Shown in pieces: positions 52,716-61,912 of a stretch of 64,000 bases of DNA (position 1 is the stretch's first letter; every line of letters begins with the position of its first letter). The notes beneath the pieces were generated by a model. It saw only the letters and a list, made by a program, of their open reading frames with translations, did no database searches and had not been told where the DNA came from. Location of the stretch: positions 242,801 to 306,800 of the forward strand of contig JARLGW010000010.1 in the NCBI GenBank assembly GCA_031292565.1, written 5' to 3'. The DNA is from Paludibacteraceae bacterium (GTDB taxonomy: Bacteria; Bacteroidota; Bacteroidia; Bacteroidales; Paludibacteraceae). The position numbers were made by a program, and so were the translations under genes.

Positions 52716-54656
52716 ATGAACAACTACCGCCCTCTTACTGAAAATGAAATTAGCCAATTAACAGCACGGCAATGTCGGTGCACGGATTGGACACTCATTC
52801 AGGTTGACGAGGAATTTTGTGCCGATAGTTTTTTGGATGTTCAATTTTCAGGTACCATTCAGCTGGGAAGTTTTAACCATACATTCACATTAAAAAACGG
52901 CATCCAGCAAAGAGCCGGGATATACCATGCCCAAGTGCATAATTGCACCGTAGGCAACAGCGTTTACATTGCCAACATACACAACTACATTGCCAATTAC
53001 GACATTGAAAGCGAAGCGTATATTGAAAATGTAGATTGCCTTAGCGTGGATGAAGCATCTTGTTTTGGCAACGGAACAAAGCTTGCCCTGTTGGATGAAA
53101 CAGGCTCCCGTGAATTGGTTATTTTCGACGAATTATCCGCGCAATTAGCCTATATCCTCACGCTGTGCCGGCATCAACCCAAAGCCATAGAGCGTATAAA
53201 CAGCTTTATAAACGAATACACAAACAGGAAGAAATCGACACGAGGACATATTGGGCAACAAGCACACATTACAAACTGCGGTACTATTAAAAATGTTTTC
53301 ATAGGGAATAACGCGAGCATAAACGGTGCATCTCTATTGCAAAACGGAAGCATTAACAGCCATGCAATAGCTCCGGTAAACATTGGAGCCCAAGTTATAG
53401 CCAACGATTTTATTCTTGCATCGGGGGCAACATTGACCGATGCGGCTCAAATAGAGCGTTGCTTCGTGGGGCAAGGCACCATCTTATCCAAACAATTTTC
53501 GGCTACCGACTCCGTGTTTTTTGCCAATTGCCAAGGCTTTCATGGCGAAGCAGTTTCGGTTTTTGCAGGGCCATACACGGTTACGCATCATAAATCCACC
53601 TTACTGATTGGAGGCATGTTTTCGTTTTTCAATGCCGGAAGTGGCTCCAATCAAAGTAACCACATGTACAAACTTGGCCCGATTCATTACGGCATTGTGG
53701 ATCGTGGTACCAAAATGGCCAGCGATTCGTACATCCCTTGGCCAAGCCGTATCGGGGCTTTTTCGCTCATTATGGGCAAGCATAAAAATAAGGTTGACAC
53801 CTCAAGTTTGCCTTTCTCCTATTTGATAGCAGATAATAATGAAACCATCATCATCCCCGGAATAAGCTTGCTAAGTATAGGCACGTATCGGGATGTAAGC
53901 AAATGGCCTACAAGAAATAACCGAAAAGATGAAGTGAAAACGGACATCATCTCGTACCCACTTTTCAGCCCATATACCATACAGAAAATCATACGGGGGA
54001 AGCACCTACTTATAGAGCTGCTGGAATCAAAAGAAAATACGGATACGTTTATCTATTTCTCGGACAAAATAAAGATTAAAGCCAACGCCGTGGAACGTGG
54101 AATAAAATTATACCAATCCGCTATAAATCTATATGTTGGCGAAATTATCTTCAAGAAACTTCAAAAGGAAGAATCGCTAAAAGGAGATGAAACCGCTTAT
54201 GCCGAATGGATGGATTTGGCAGGATTCATTGCACCACGGGAGTTAGTTAACGAATTGCTTGCCAAGATTGAATCGGACAACGTGAATTCGTTGGAAGAAA
54301 TTAACGCAGAATTAGCCCAATTACAGGATAACTACGAGCGTGATGAATGGAATTACGTACTTAGCATATTGCCCGAAGCCAGCCATATTACCTCCACCCG
54401 CAAAGAAGAACTTATTGCTTTCCTCTCCAATAAATGGATTCAGGCAAAAGAAGACCTGATAAAACAATTAACCAACGATGCCCGAAAAGAATTTGCCGAT
54501 CCGGTAAAAGTAGTGTTTGGCATAGATCAAAACGAGGACAATAAACAAACCGAATTTGAGCAAATAAGAGGATGCGTGGAAGATAATTCATTTATAAAGC
54601 ATCTTGTAAAAAGAAACGAAAAGCGGATTGAAGTTATAAAGCACCTAAAAGCATAG
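52716..54656 (+). CDS. DUF4954 beta-helix protein
   Basis: 646 residues. Residues about 50-330 show hexapeptide-like repeats of a left-handed beta helix (HNCTVGNSVYIANI, KNVFIGNNASI, GQGTILSK) and the characteristic stretch GGMFSFFNAGSGSNQSNH with YKLGPIHYG. The last 200 residues are helical. This matches DUF4954, a conserved Bacteroidota family with a fold like sugar-nucleotide acyl/nucleotidyltransferases but no assigned activity. Close coupling to hflX is probably accidental co-transcription. It is cytosolic, with no signal peptide. Confidence 0.8.
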   Translation: MNNYRPLTENEISQLTARQCRCTDWTLIQVDEEFCADSFLDVQFSGTIQLGSFNHTFTLKNGIQQRAGIYHAQVHNCTVGNSVYIANIHNYIANYDIESEAYIENVDCLSVDEASCFGNGTKLALLDETGSRELVIFDELSAQLAYILTLCRHQPKAIERINSFINEYTNRKKSTRGHIGQQAHITNCGTIKNVFIGNNASINGASLLQNGSINSHAIAPVNIGAQVIANDFILASGATLTDAAQIERCFVGQGTILSKQFSATDSVFFANCQGFHGEAVSVFAGPYTVTHHKSTLLIGGMFSFFNAGSGSNQSNHMYKLGPIHYGIVDRGTKMASDSYIPWPSRIGAFSLIMGKHKNKVDTSSLPFSYLIADNNETIIIPGISLLSIGTYRDVSKWPTRNNRKDEVKTDIISYPLFSPYTIQKIIRGKHLLIELLESKENTDTFIYFSDKIKIKANAVERGIKLYQSAINLYVGEIIFKKLQKEESLKGDETAYAEWMDLAGFIAPRELVNELLAKIESDNVNSLEEINAELAQLQDNYERDEWNYVLSILPEASHITSTRKEELIAFLSNKWIQAKEDLIKQLTNDARKEFADPVKVVFGIDQNEDNKQTEFEQIRGCVEDNSFIKHLVKRNEKRIEVIKHLKA

Positions 54657-54660
54657 CTAT

Positions 54661-54692
54661 AAAAAAGGCTATTGAACGTTTTCAATAGCCTT
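54661..54692. terminator. Terminator between DUF4954 gene and trx
   Basis: AAGGCTATTGAA / TTCAATAGCCTT hairpin with an A-run on the left and TTAATTTC on the right, between convergent genes. Confidence 0.75.
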
Positions 54693-54720
54693 AATTTCAA
54701 TTCAATGAAAAATCTAAATC

Positions 54721-55038
54721 TTATAAAAGGGTATCTATTTTTTCTTTAAGAACAGCCTTCTGTGCAGCACCTACCACCTTATCTACTACTTCGCCATCCT
54801 TAAAATATAATAAAGTGGGGATGTTACGAATACCGTATTTTTCACATACATCAGGATTTTCATCCACATCCAATTTTCCAATCATTATTGCTTTGCCTTC
54901 ATATTCGCTGGCCAACTCTTCAACAATAGGGCCAACCATCCGACAAGGGCCACACCATTCCGCCCAAAAATCGATTAAAACTACCTTGTTTGTCTTTATT
55001 ATCTCCTCAAAAGTTGCATCAGTAATGCTAGTTGCCAT
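54721..55038 (-). CDS. trxA: Thioredoxin
   Basis: 105 residues from ATG 55038; a longer frame starting at 55113 crosses the promoter and adds non-homologous residues. The redox motif WCGPC is at 28-32, IPTLLYF has the cis-proline and DVDENPDVCEKYGI matches the family. It is cytosolic, reducing protein disulfides. A TATTTTTG box 28 bp upstream drives it. Confidence 0.95.
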   Translation of the reverse strand: MATSITDATFEEIIKTNKVVLIDFWAEWCGPCRMVGPIVEELASEYEGKAIMIGKLDVDENPDVCEKYGIRNIPTLLYFKDGEVVDKVVGAAQKAVLKEKIDTLL

Positions 55039-55065
55039 ATCCGTGATTATTTTATTTGTTACATA

Positions 55066-55073
55066 CAAAAATA
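55066..55073 (-). promoter_or_regulatory. trxA promoter -7 box (TATTTTTG)
   Basis: An exact TAnnTTTG match on the minus strand, 28 bp before the chosen start. It overlaps the 5' extension of the open frame, which supports the shorter protein. Confidence 0.6.
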
Positions 55074-55143
55074 AAGAAAAAAATCTAGCATTAAAAAATA
55101 AAGTTATAAACAACTGACTCTATTAATTTTAACTATTTTAATA

Positions 55144-58100
55144 TTACGATAATTTATAGTCCAGTACCTCCTGCTGCTGCCGCTCTCGGAGAAAGCTTTT
55201 CAGGTTTTTATTTAATTTAACTTTTATGTTTCTGGAGAATAAATTTAACGTTCTATTCCCATCTTTTACGTCAATAAACAACGATATTTTACCTTGATTC
55301 TCATTTAATACCGACGATATATCACTGATAAAGTTATCGTCCAAAGCCGAAAGGGATAATGTAAGCGTTAATTTGTTTACCTCCTTCTCGTCAGCCTCAC
55401 TCAATAATGACATTTTACGAATTTTAAATTCCAATGGAGCAGGTATATCGCTAGGAGGTGCGTCTCTGCGCTTCCAATCCGCACCACGCTCTTGCACAAC
55501 CCCTTGCACTAACACACACAAATCCTTTTTCAGAAACTTACTGTATTCAACATAATCGTTTCCGAACAACATAAATTCATGGTTTCCGGCAAAATCCTCC
55601 AACACGAAGCCTCCATAAGGTTTCCCCGTTTTAGTTATTCCCGTTCGGAAAGAATTTATCATTCCACCCAATTTTAGCTCACGGCCTCTAAGAGGTTCCA
55701 GGTCTTTCAAATCAGAAGTTTGCGCGGTACAAAAACGGTTTATTTCTATAAAATATTCATCCAACGGATGGGCGGACAGATACACTCCCACCAATTCTTT
55801 TTCCTTGTTAAGCTTTTCTATTGGCGACCAGGCCTCCGCCGCAGGAATATCCGGTTTAGATATTTCTATCGCTTCATCACCACCAAAAAGAGAAGCCGTT
55901 GCCATTACTTTATCCGTCTGATACTTATTACCATAGCGAATAATGGCATCCAGCACATTTTCATTTTTACTATTGGTGGTAAAAAACTGCTCCCGCTTGA
56001 TGGTATCACAATTTTCAAAAGCGCCCGAACAAGCTAAACTTTCCACCGTTTTCTTATTGCAGGAACTTAAATTTACACGTTCCACAAAATCGAACACGCT
56101 TTTATATTTTCCATTCGCCTGCCGTTCGGCTACAATAGCATCTACCGCTCCACCACCGACACCTTTAATTCCGCCCAAGCCAAACCGAATCTGCCCGGCT
56201 TCGTTCACAGTAAAGTTAAGCATACTCTCGTTTATATCAGGGCCAAGCACCTTAATGCCAAGAGCCTTACACTCATCCATAAATTTGGTAACCTCACCAA
56301 TATCATCCTTGTTTCGCGTTAAGTTGGCAGCCATATATTCCGCCGGGTAATGCGCTTTTAAGTAAGCCGTTTGGTAAGCTATCCACGAGTAACAGGTGGC
56401 ATGCGATTTATTAAAAGCATATTTGGCAAACTCCGACCAATCGCTCCATATCTTTTCAAGTTTTTCTACCGGGCCAAAACCGTTTTTGGTTGCACCTTCG
56501 ATGAATTTCACCTTCAGCTTTTCCATCTTGTCCACCAGTTTCTTCCCCATCGCCTTACGAAGTTCGTCGGATTGACCTCGCGTAAAGCCGGCCAAATCCC
56601 GGCTCAGAAGCATGACCTGTTCCTGATACACCGTAATACCATAAGTATCTTTCAAACGACCTTCCATTACAGGAAAATCGTACGTTATATCTTCTTTGCC
56701 ATGCTTACGATTAATAAATTGCGGAATATATTGCATTGGCCCTGGACGATACAGTGCATTCATGGCTATCAAATCCTCAAACTTGGTAGGCTGCAGTTCT
56801 TTTAGGTTCTTTTGCATTCCGGGCGACTCAAACTGGAACACCCCGGTTGTTAACCCTTTACTATATAACTCGTAAGTTAAAGTATCATCAATGGGGAGAG
56901 TTTCAACATCTACATCAACGCCCTTGGATAGCTTTATGTTTTTCAGGGCTTCCTTTATAATGGACAAGGTTTTCAGTCCCAAAAAGTCCATCTTGATTAA
57001 GCCAATCTGCTCGATTACAGAGCCTTCATATTGCGTAACAAGTAAATCCTCGTCACTTCCTTTTTCTTTCGCGGTACTTAGCGGCACAAAATTAGTCAAA
57101 TCCTCCGCCCCGATAATTACTCCACAAGCATGCACCCCCGTTTGCCGAACCGTACCCTCCAGCATCTCAGCATATTTAAGGGTATTCGCCATGTTCTCGT
57201 CACCATACTCCAGCTCTCGCTTAAGTTCAGGGATCCGAGCCAAACAGTTCTTAATAGTTACCTTAGGAGCTTTCCCCGTATCTTTATCTTCAGGGAACCG
57301 ATCGGGAATAAGTTTCGTTAGCCTGTCCGCATCAGCCAACGGTAACCGCTGCACCCGAGCCACATCCTTAATGCTTGATTTGGTAGCCATCGTGCCGTAG
57401 GTGATAATATGCGCCACCCGCTCTTTACCATATTTCTCCGTAACCCACCGCAACACATCGCCACGGCCATCATCATCAAAGTCAATATCAATATCGGGCA
57501 TGGATATACGATCGGGGTTCAAGAAACGCTCAAACAGCAAATCATATTTCAGCGGGTCAATGTCTGTGATACCCAAACAGTATGCCACCACCGACCCGGC
57601 GGCAGACCCACGCCCGGGGCCCACGGCTACCCCCATACCCCTAGCGGCCTGAATAAAATCCTGTACAATAAGGAAATAACCGGGGAAACCCATTGTTTTC
57701 ATGGTTTCCAGCTCAAAGTCAAAACGCTCTTGCTTTTCGTTATCCCAATCACTTCCATACCTAACTTTAGCCCCTTTCGTGGCAAGATCAGTTAAATAAT
57801 CGGCTTCCAGCTTAATCCTTACCACCTTATTATATCCACCCAGTTTCTCATATCTATCGCCAAATTCCTTCAGCAAATCTTCCTCGGTGAATTTTTTCCG
57901 ATAGGCATCCTCCGTTCCAAACTCCTCAGGAATAGGGAAAATAGGCATCATTGCATTGGAGTCGAGGCTATAATATTCTACCTTATTAGCAATTTCAAGC
58001 GTATTTTCTATTGCCTCCGGTATATCTGCAAATATAGCAGCCATTTCTTCCGGTGTCTTTAGCCACTCCTGCTTGGTGTAGCGCATCCTGTTCGGGTCGT

Positions 58101-58926
58101 CAAGCTCCTTACCCGTACTTAAACAAATCAATCTATCATGGGCTTCGGCATGTTCCTCTTCTACAAAATGGACATCGTTTGAAGCTATAATTTTGGTATT
58201 CGTTTTTCTCGCAATCGCTATTAAATGTTCGTTTACCAGCTTTTGCTTTTCATACGTTTCCTGGTCAGCTCCCTGTTTATCTGTTTTGTGGCGTTGCAAC
58301 TCTATATAATAATCGTCGCCAAACATTTCTTTAAACCAAAGCACCGCTTCCTCCGCGCCGGCCAAATCGCCCTTGGCTATCTTTCGGGAAATTTCGCCAC
58401 CCAGGCAAGCCGACGACACAATTAATCCTTCCCGATATTGTTCCAGTATTTTTTTATCTATTCTGGGGCGATAATAAAACCCGTCAATCCACGAGGCGGA
58501 AATCAGTTTACAAAGATTCTGATACCCCTTTTTGTTTTTTGCCAACAAAATAAGATGGCTTCCGCTCCTATCGTGCTCTGATTTTTTATCGTGTAATGAA
58601 TTGCTAGCAACGTAAGCTTCACAGCCGAATATCGGTTTTACAATTTTCTTCTCTAAGTCCGCTATTTTTTCTTTTAACGTGGCTTGAGCGGAAGCTTCGG
58701 ACGAGCCTTCCAATTGCTCTTGCAGTTCTTTTATCTCTTTTTTTACAGCACCATTCTTTTTCCCGGCATAATCGAAAAACTCCTTGATGCCAAACATATT
58801 TCCATGATCGGTGAGCGCGATGGCAGGCATGCCTGTTTTAATCGCTTTATCTATCAGCCCTGAAATAGTGGACATTCCATCCAACAGGGAATAATGGGAG
58901 TGTACATGTACGTGAACAAAACTCAT
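55144..58926 (-). CDS. dnaE: DNA polymerase III alpha subunit
   Basis: 1260 residues. The N-terminal PHP domain opens with HVHSHYSLLDG and has ALTDHGNMFG. The polymerase core has GPGRGSAAGS, the catalytic PDIDIDFDD near 477-485 and the fingers with GLTTGVFQFES. A helix-hairpin-helix and an OB-fold segment (LGGMINSFRTGITKTGKPYG) follow. It is the replicative polymerase. It is the DnaE1 length class, without an intein or insertion. Confidence 0.97.
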   Translation of the reverse strand: MSFVHVHVHSHYSLLDGMSTISGLIDKAIKTGMPAIALTDHGNMFGIKEFFDYAGKKNGAVKKEIKELQEQLEGSSEASAQATLKEKIADLEKKIVKPIFGCEAYVASNSLHDKKSEHDRSGSHLILLAKNKKGYQNLCKLISASWIDGFYYRPRIDKKILEQYREGLIVSSACLGGEISRKIAKGDLAGAEEAVLWFKEMFGDDYYIELQRHKTDKQGADQETYEKQKLVNEHLIAIARKTNTKIIASNDVHFVEEEHAEAHDRLICLSTGKELDDPNRMRYTKQEWLKTPEEMAAIFADIPEAIENTLEIANKVEYYSLDSNAMMPIFPIPEEFGTEDAYRKKFTEEDLLKEFGDRYEKLGGYNKVVRIKLEADYLTDLATKGAKVRYGSDWDNEKQERFDFELETMKTMGFPGYFLIVQDFIQAARGMGVAVGPGRGSAAGSVVAYCLGITDIDPLKYDLLFERFLNPDRISMPDIDIDFDDDGRGDVLRWVTEKYGKERVAHIITYGTMATKSSIKDVARVQRLPLADADRLTKLIPDRFPEDKDTGKAPKVTIKNCLARIPELKRELEYGDENMANTLKYAEMLEGTVRQTGVHACGVIIGAEDLTNFVPLSTAKEKGSDEDLLVTQYEGSVIEQIGLIKMDFLGLKTLSIIKEALKNIKLSKGVDVDVETLPIDDTLTYELYSKGLTTGVFQFESPGMQKNLKELQPTKFEDLIAMNALYRPGPMQYIPQFINRKHGKEDITYDFPVMEGRLKDTYGITVYQEQVMLLSRDLAGFTRGQSDELRKAMGKKLVDKMEKLKVKFIEGATKNGFGPVEKLEKIWSDWSEFAKYAFNKSHATCYSWIAYQTAYLKAHYPAEYMAANLTRNKDDIGEVTKFMDECKALGIKVLGPDINESMLNFTVNEAGQIRFGLGGIKGVGGGAVDAIVAERQANGKYKSVFDFVERVNLSSCNKKTVESLACSGAFENCDTIKREQFFTTNSKNENVLDAIIRYGNKYQTDKVMATASLFGGDEAIEISKPDIPAAEAWSPIEKLNKEKELVGVYLSAHPLDEYFIEINRFCTAQTSDLKDLEPLRGRELKLGGMINSFRTGITKTGKPYGGFVLEDFAGNHEFMLFGNDYVEYSKFLKKDLCVLVQGVVQERGADWKRRDAPPSDIPAPLEFKIRKMSLLSEADEKEVNKLTLTLSLSALDDNFISDISSVLNENQGKISLFIDVKDGNRTLNLFSRNIKVKLNKNLKSFLRERQQQEVLDYKLS

Positions 58927-59033
58927 AGTAAAATATAATTAATGAAAGAGCTTAAAGTTAGCAAGAAATAAGGAATGAATTATTTAATAATTCAAAAATT
59001 GAGGCAGAGTTTATCAACAAGTTGTGGCTCCTC

Positions 59034-59930
59034 TTAATATTGCTTCAACGCCTTTGCCAGGCTTGCTTTAATTTCATCAATCAGGCGTTGGGGCGATAGC
59101 ACCTTCACGCTTTCGCCATGCGAGAGAATTTCCTGCACGAAATCGTAGGTGGGATAAACCGTGAGTTTCACACGAAGTTCCGTGTCATTGTCAATAAGCG
59201 TTTGCTGGCTCTCGTGCAGCGGGAGGCTTTTAATGTATTTACCTTGAAAGGGCTCGAACGAAAGGATAACCTCTTCCGGCTTGCCCGACCCGGAACCGAT
59301 AATGCCAAAATAGTAACGATAATAGGTGTTTATATCAAAATGAGCCGGCCACTCAAATTTAGTCTGGCTTATCGCCAAGTCCGACAGCCGATCCAGTGCA
59401 AAGCTTTTTATTTTCGCGTCTTTCAAATCGCGAGCCAACACGTACCAGCGGTTTTTAAATTCCTTTAACGCGTAAGGCTCCACCATCCGACGCGTGGTAC
59501 TATCCTCCCAATATTTGAGGTAAGTAAACACCACCCGAACCTTGCTTTTAATAGCATGAAGCAGCCCGTACAAATGCTCGGTGCCTCGTGGACGGCGTTT
59601 CTCAAAATGGATATATGCCGATAGACGGTCGGTAACGTTGAGCGCGTTGAAAGTATCAAAAGCTTCAAAGATACGCTCGTTGGCCTCCGGCTCCAGTTCG
59701 CTGTCAATGATATATTTACGTTCACTATGGTCGTACCGTATTTCTATATTGAAGAGCGAAGCAATATCCTCTTTATCCCGATCAAAAGTCCGCTTGGATA
59801 TGGTAAAATTATAGCCTTGCAATTCGGACTCCCGATTCAAATAACCGGCAATCTCCTCGAATGTTGCCGGAGCTTTTCTTAGCTTCTGTATTATCAGGTT
59901 ATATCGGGATATGGCTTCGCGCTTAGACAT
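59034..59930 (-). CDS. WYL-domain transcriptional regulator
   Basis: 298 residues. An N-terminal winged helix (about 1-75: SRYNLIIQKLRKAPATFEEIAGYLN, KRTFDRDKEDIASLF) precedes a WYL domain (about 130-200) with YWEDSTTRRMVEPYALKEFKNRWYVLARD and SFALDRLSDL, and a WCX-like C-terminal extension. WYL proteins bind nucleic-acid or nucleotide ligands and often control defence loci. It is the last gene of a three-gene unit behind the AAA ATPase and UDG-like genes (25-bp gap), so it may regulate them. It could also be an independent PafC-like regulator. Confidence 0.85.
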   Translation of the reverse strand: MSKREAISRYNLIIQKLRKAPATFEEIAGYLNRESELQGYNFTISKRTFDRDKEDIASLFNIEIRYDHSERKYIIDSELEPEANERIFEAFDTFNALNVTDRLSAYIHFEKRRPRGTEHLYGLLHAIKSKVRVVFTYLKYWEDSTTRRMVEPYALKEFKNRWYVLARDLKDAKIKSFALDRLSDLAISQTKFEWPAHFDINTYYRYYFGIIGSGSGKPEEVILSFEPFQGKYIKSLPLHESQQTLIDNDTELRVKLTVYPTYDFVQEILSHGESVKVLSPQRLIDEIKASLAKALKQY

Positions 59931-59955
59931 GGAATATTTATCTTATTTGTATTAA

Positions 59956-61029
59956 TCAATTATTAAACCCAACTCTTTCTATTCTTTTTTCTTCAAAACC
60001 TTGCGTATTATAATTGTAAATATCAGCAACAGTCATTGGCTTTTCAATTACTTCATTAATACCAAGTTCAGTTGCTAATTTATTTGCTTTAGTAATTTCA
60101 AGTTCTTTAAATTCATATTTAGCTATCAGCCTTCCTTTTCGCATAAGAGCTTTATCTATCGTTTTTAAGTTGGAATTAAAAGTGCAAATAACCGTTATTT
60201 TCAATACATCACCTAATAAACCATCCGTAATGTTTAACAAAGTAGATATAGATGTTGAGTTTCTCTGACTATTTTCTCTATCCATTATTATGGTTTCGCA
60301 GTCTTCCAATATTAAAACGGAATTTTTCTGCTTAACAATAAAAGGTAGAAAGTCTGGAGCACTAATGTGCTCCAGTAAACTTAAAGGCAAAAAAATAAAC
60401 CTGCGATTCAAGGTAGAAATTAAATGCCGAATATAAGTTGTTTTTCCGGTACCATTTTTTCCATGCAGGAAAATTATTCCGTTCTTACGTTCTGTCAGTG
60501 ATGTTTTTATTATACTGTTTATTTCATTAAAATCATCGTTATAATTTAGATTTACATCCATTAAACAGTCTTTAATTTCACATTCACTCAAACTGAACTT
60601 ACCACTAACTTTATCTATTAAATAAAACTTTTTTAGAGATAATTCTGGCTTACGGTTCCTCTTTATTATTCGATACAATTTGAGTAAATCGGGCTTTATT
60701 ACATCAGAATCAAAGAGTATCGTTGCACTACTTGTTCGATCAATTCCTACACAAAATCTTTCTTTTATGATAATAAAAAATGAAATGTAATCATAATCAA
60801 TTTTACATTCTTCTTCAAAAGCATTTGTAAAGATTTTATCTTTAGTCACATTAAATTCACGAACAATCTCCCCAAAAAGCTTTTTTACAAAAACCTCACG
60901 ATCTATTTCTAATGAAGAATAAACAGAGCCGAACAATGACATATATAGTTTTCCAAAATCAAACGATTCATTATAATGACCTCCCATTATATCTGAATCC
61001 AAATTTCTTTGTAATTTAATTACACACAT
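59956..61029 (-). CDS. BCS1-like AAA ATPase
   Basis: 357 residues. The first 170 have no recognised domain. The AAA core follows: Walker A GKNGTGKTT (about 186-194), Walker B VLILEDCE (about 243), STLLNITDGLLGD (the BCS1/AAA sensor-region helix), TFNSNLKTIDKALMRKGRL (arginine region) and a C-terminal lid. This order is typical of BCS1-like AAA proteins, which in bacteria appear on mobile elements and near defence genes. The substrate is unknown. It lies 21 bp downstream of a UDG-like gene and 25 bp upstream of a WYL regulator. Confidence 0.75.
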   Translation of the reverse strand: MCVIKLQRNLDSDIMGGHYNESFDFGKLYMSLFGSVYSSLEIDREVFVKKLFGEIVREFNVTKDKIFTNAFEEECKIDYDYISFFIIIKERFCVGIDRTSSATILFDSDVIKPDLLKLYRIIKRNRKPELSLKKFYLIDKVSGKFSLSECEIKDCLMDVNLNYNDDFNEINSIIKTSLTERKNGIIFLHGKNGTGKTTYIRHLISTLNRRFIFLPLSLLEHISAPDFLPFIVKQKNSVLILEDCETIIMDRENSQRNSTSISTLLNITDGLLGDVLKITVICTFNSNLKTIDKALMRKGRLIAKYEFKELEITKANKLATELGINEVIEKPMTVADIYNYNTQGFEEKRIERVGFNN

Positions 61030-61050
61030 AATATTTACAATTTAGCTTGA

Positions 61051-61794
61051 TTAGCAGACTTTTCCAACGATTTCTTTATGAAGCTCAATCCCTATTTGAT
61101 GCCAATCATCATTAGTCATATTCCTGCTACCCGAGGTATGTAGAATGCCATAGGTAGGAATGCCACAAAATTCACCTTTTACCAACAACCTGATTTTATT
61201 GTTAAGTAATAATTCCGTTTTAGCTGCTTCGTTTAATCTATTGAAGCATTCGGGGATACTTAAGCAAATAATAAATTTTGGTTTTATAATATCCGAAATT
61301 AATTCCTTAGTTAACCCAATACATTTATTAAAAACCTCATTTGAATTTGGAAGCTTGTAAAAATCATCCATATTATTGGTATTAAAATACAAGGCATTCA
61401 TATAAACAAATTTAGGTTCATGACCATTTTCACAGGAATTTATTATTTCTTGTAATCTTTGAGTGTTAAAAACCTTTTTTATATTTGGCCAAATTGGAGA
61501 ATTCCATGAATCTCTATTTTCCCAAGTTGGATTTGCATGCCGAAAAACTTCTGCTGTTATTTTTTGTTTTTCAGCCCTCCATAGTGGATTATTGTATTGA
61601 TCCGCATAAGAATAATTTCCATGAGGATTAATTCCTAATATCAATACCTCTGGACTTTCTACTGGTTCGGATTGAAAAACATAAAATGTTTTATCAATTC
61701 TTTTTGAAGAATCAGGGTCTGTTGCTACCGAATGACAATAATTAGCGGCTTCTTCTGCCCACTTAATTAGCTTAACATTAAATTCATTTTCCAT
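61051..61794 (-). CDS. Uracil-DNA-glycosylase-superfamily-like protein
   Basis: 247 residues. Two motifs match the UDG superfamily: VLILGINPHGNYSYAD near residue 52 (the GxxPG water-activating loop, here GINPHG) and GILHTSGSRN near 222 (the HPSxxR/HSGS DNA-intercalating loop). The rest (VYMNALYF, FIICLSIPE) fits the alpha/beta core. UDG-like proteins remove or sense damaged or modified bases, and some are antiviral. The enzyme class cannot be assigned. It is the first gene of the operon with the AAA ATPase and WYL regulator. Confidence 0.65.
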   Translation of the reverse strand: MENEFNVKLIKWAEEAANYCHSVATDPDSSKRIDKTFYVFQSEPVESPEVLILGINPHGNYSYADQYNNPLWRAEKQKITAEVFRHANPTWENRDSWNSPIWPNIKKVFNTQRLQEIINSCENGHEPKFVYMNALYFNTNNMDDFYKLPNSNEVFNKCIGLTKELISDIIKPKFIICLSIPECFNRLNEAAKTELLLNNKIRLLVKGEFCGIPTYGILHTSGSRNMTNDDWHQIGIELHKEIVGKVC

Positions 61795-61912
61795 AATAAT
61801 TAATAATTTTATTTAATATAAACGCAAAGAAAAAAATCTTTTTCTATAAACTAATAAATAACCATATAATTAAATTGCAAACACACAATAAAAACAACAA
61901 TGCATTACCCGA

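Noticed and set aside
56371..57400. Plus-strand frames of 144 and 169 codons inside dnaE
   Set aside because: Antisense shadows of the polymerase core; the minus-strand motifs are unambiguous.
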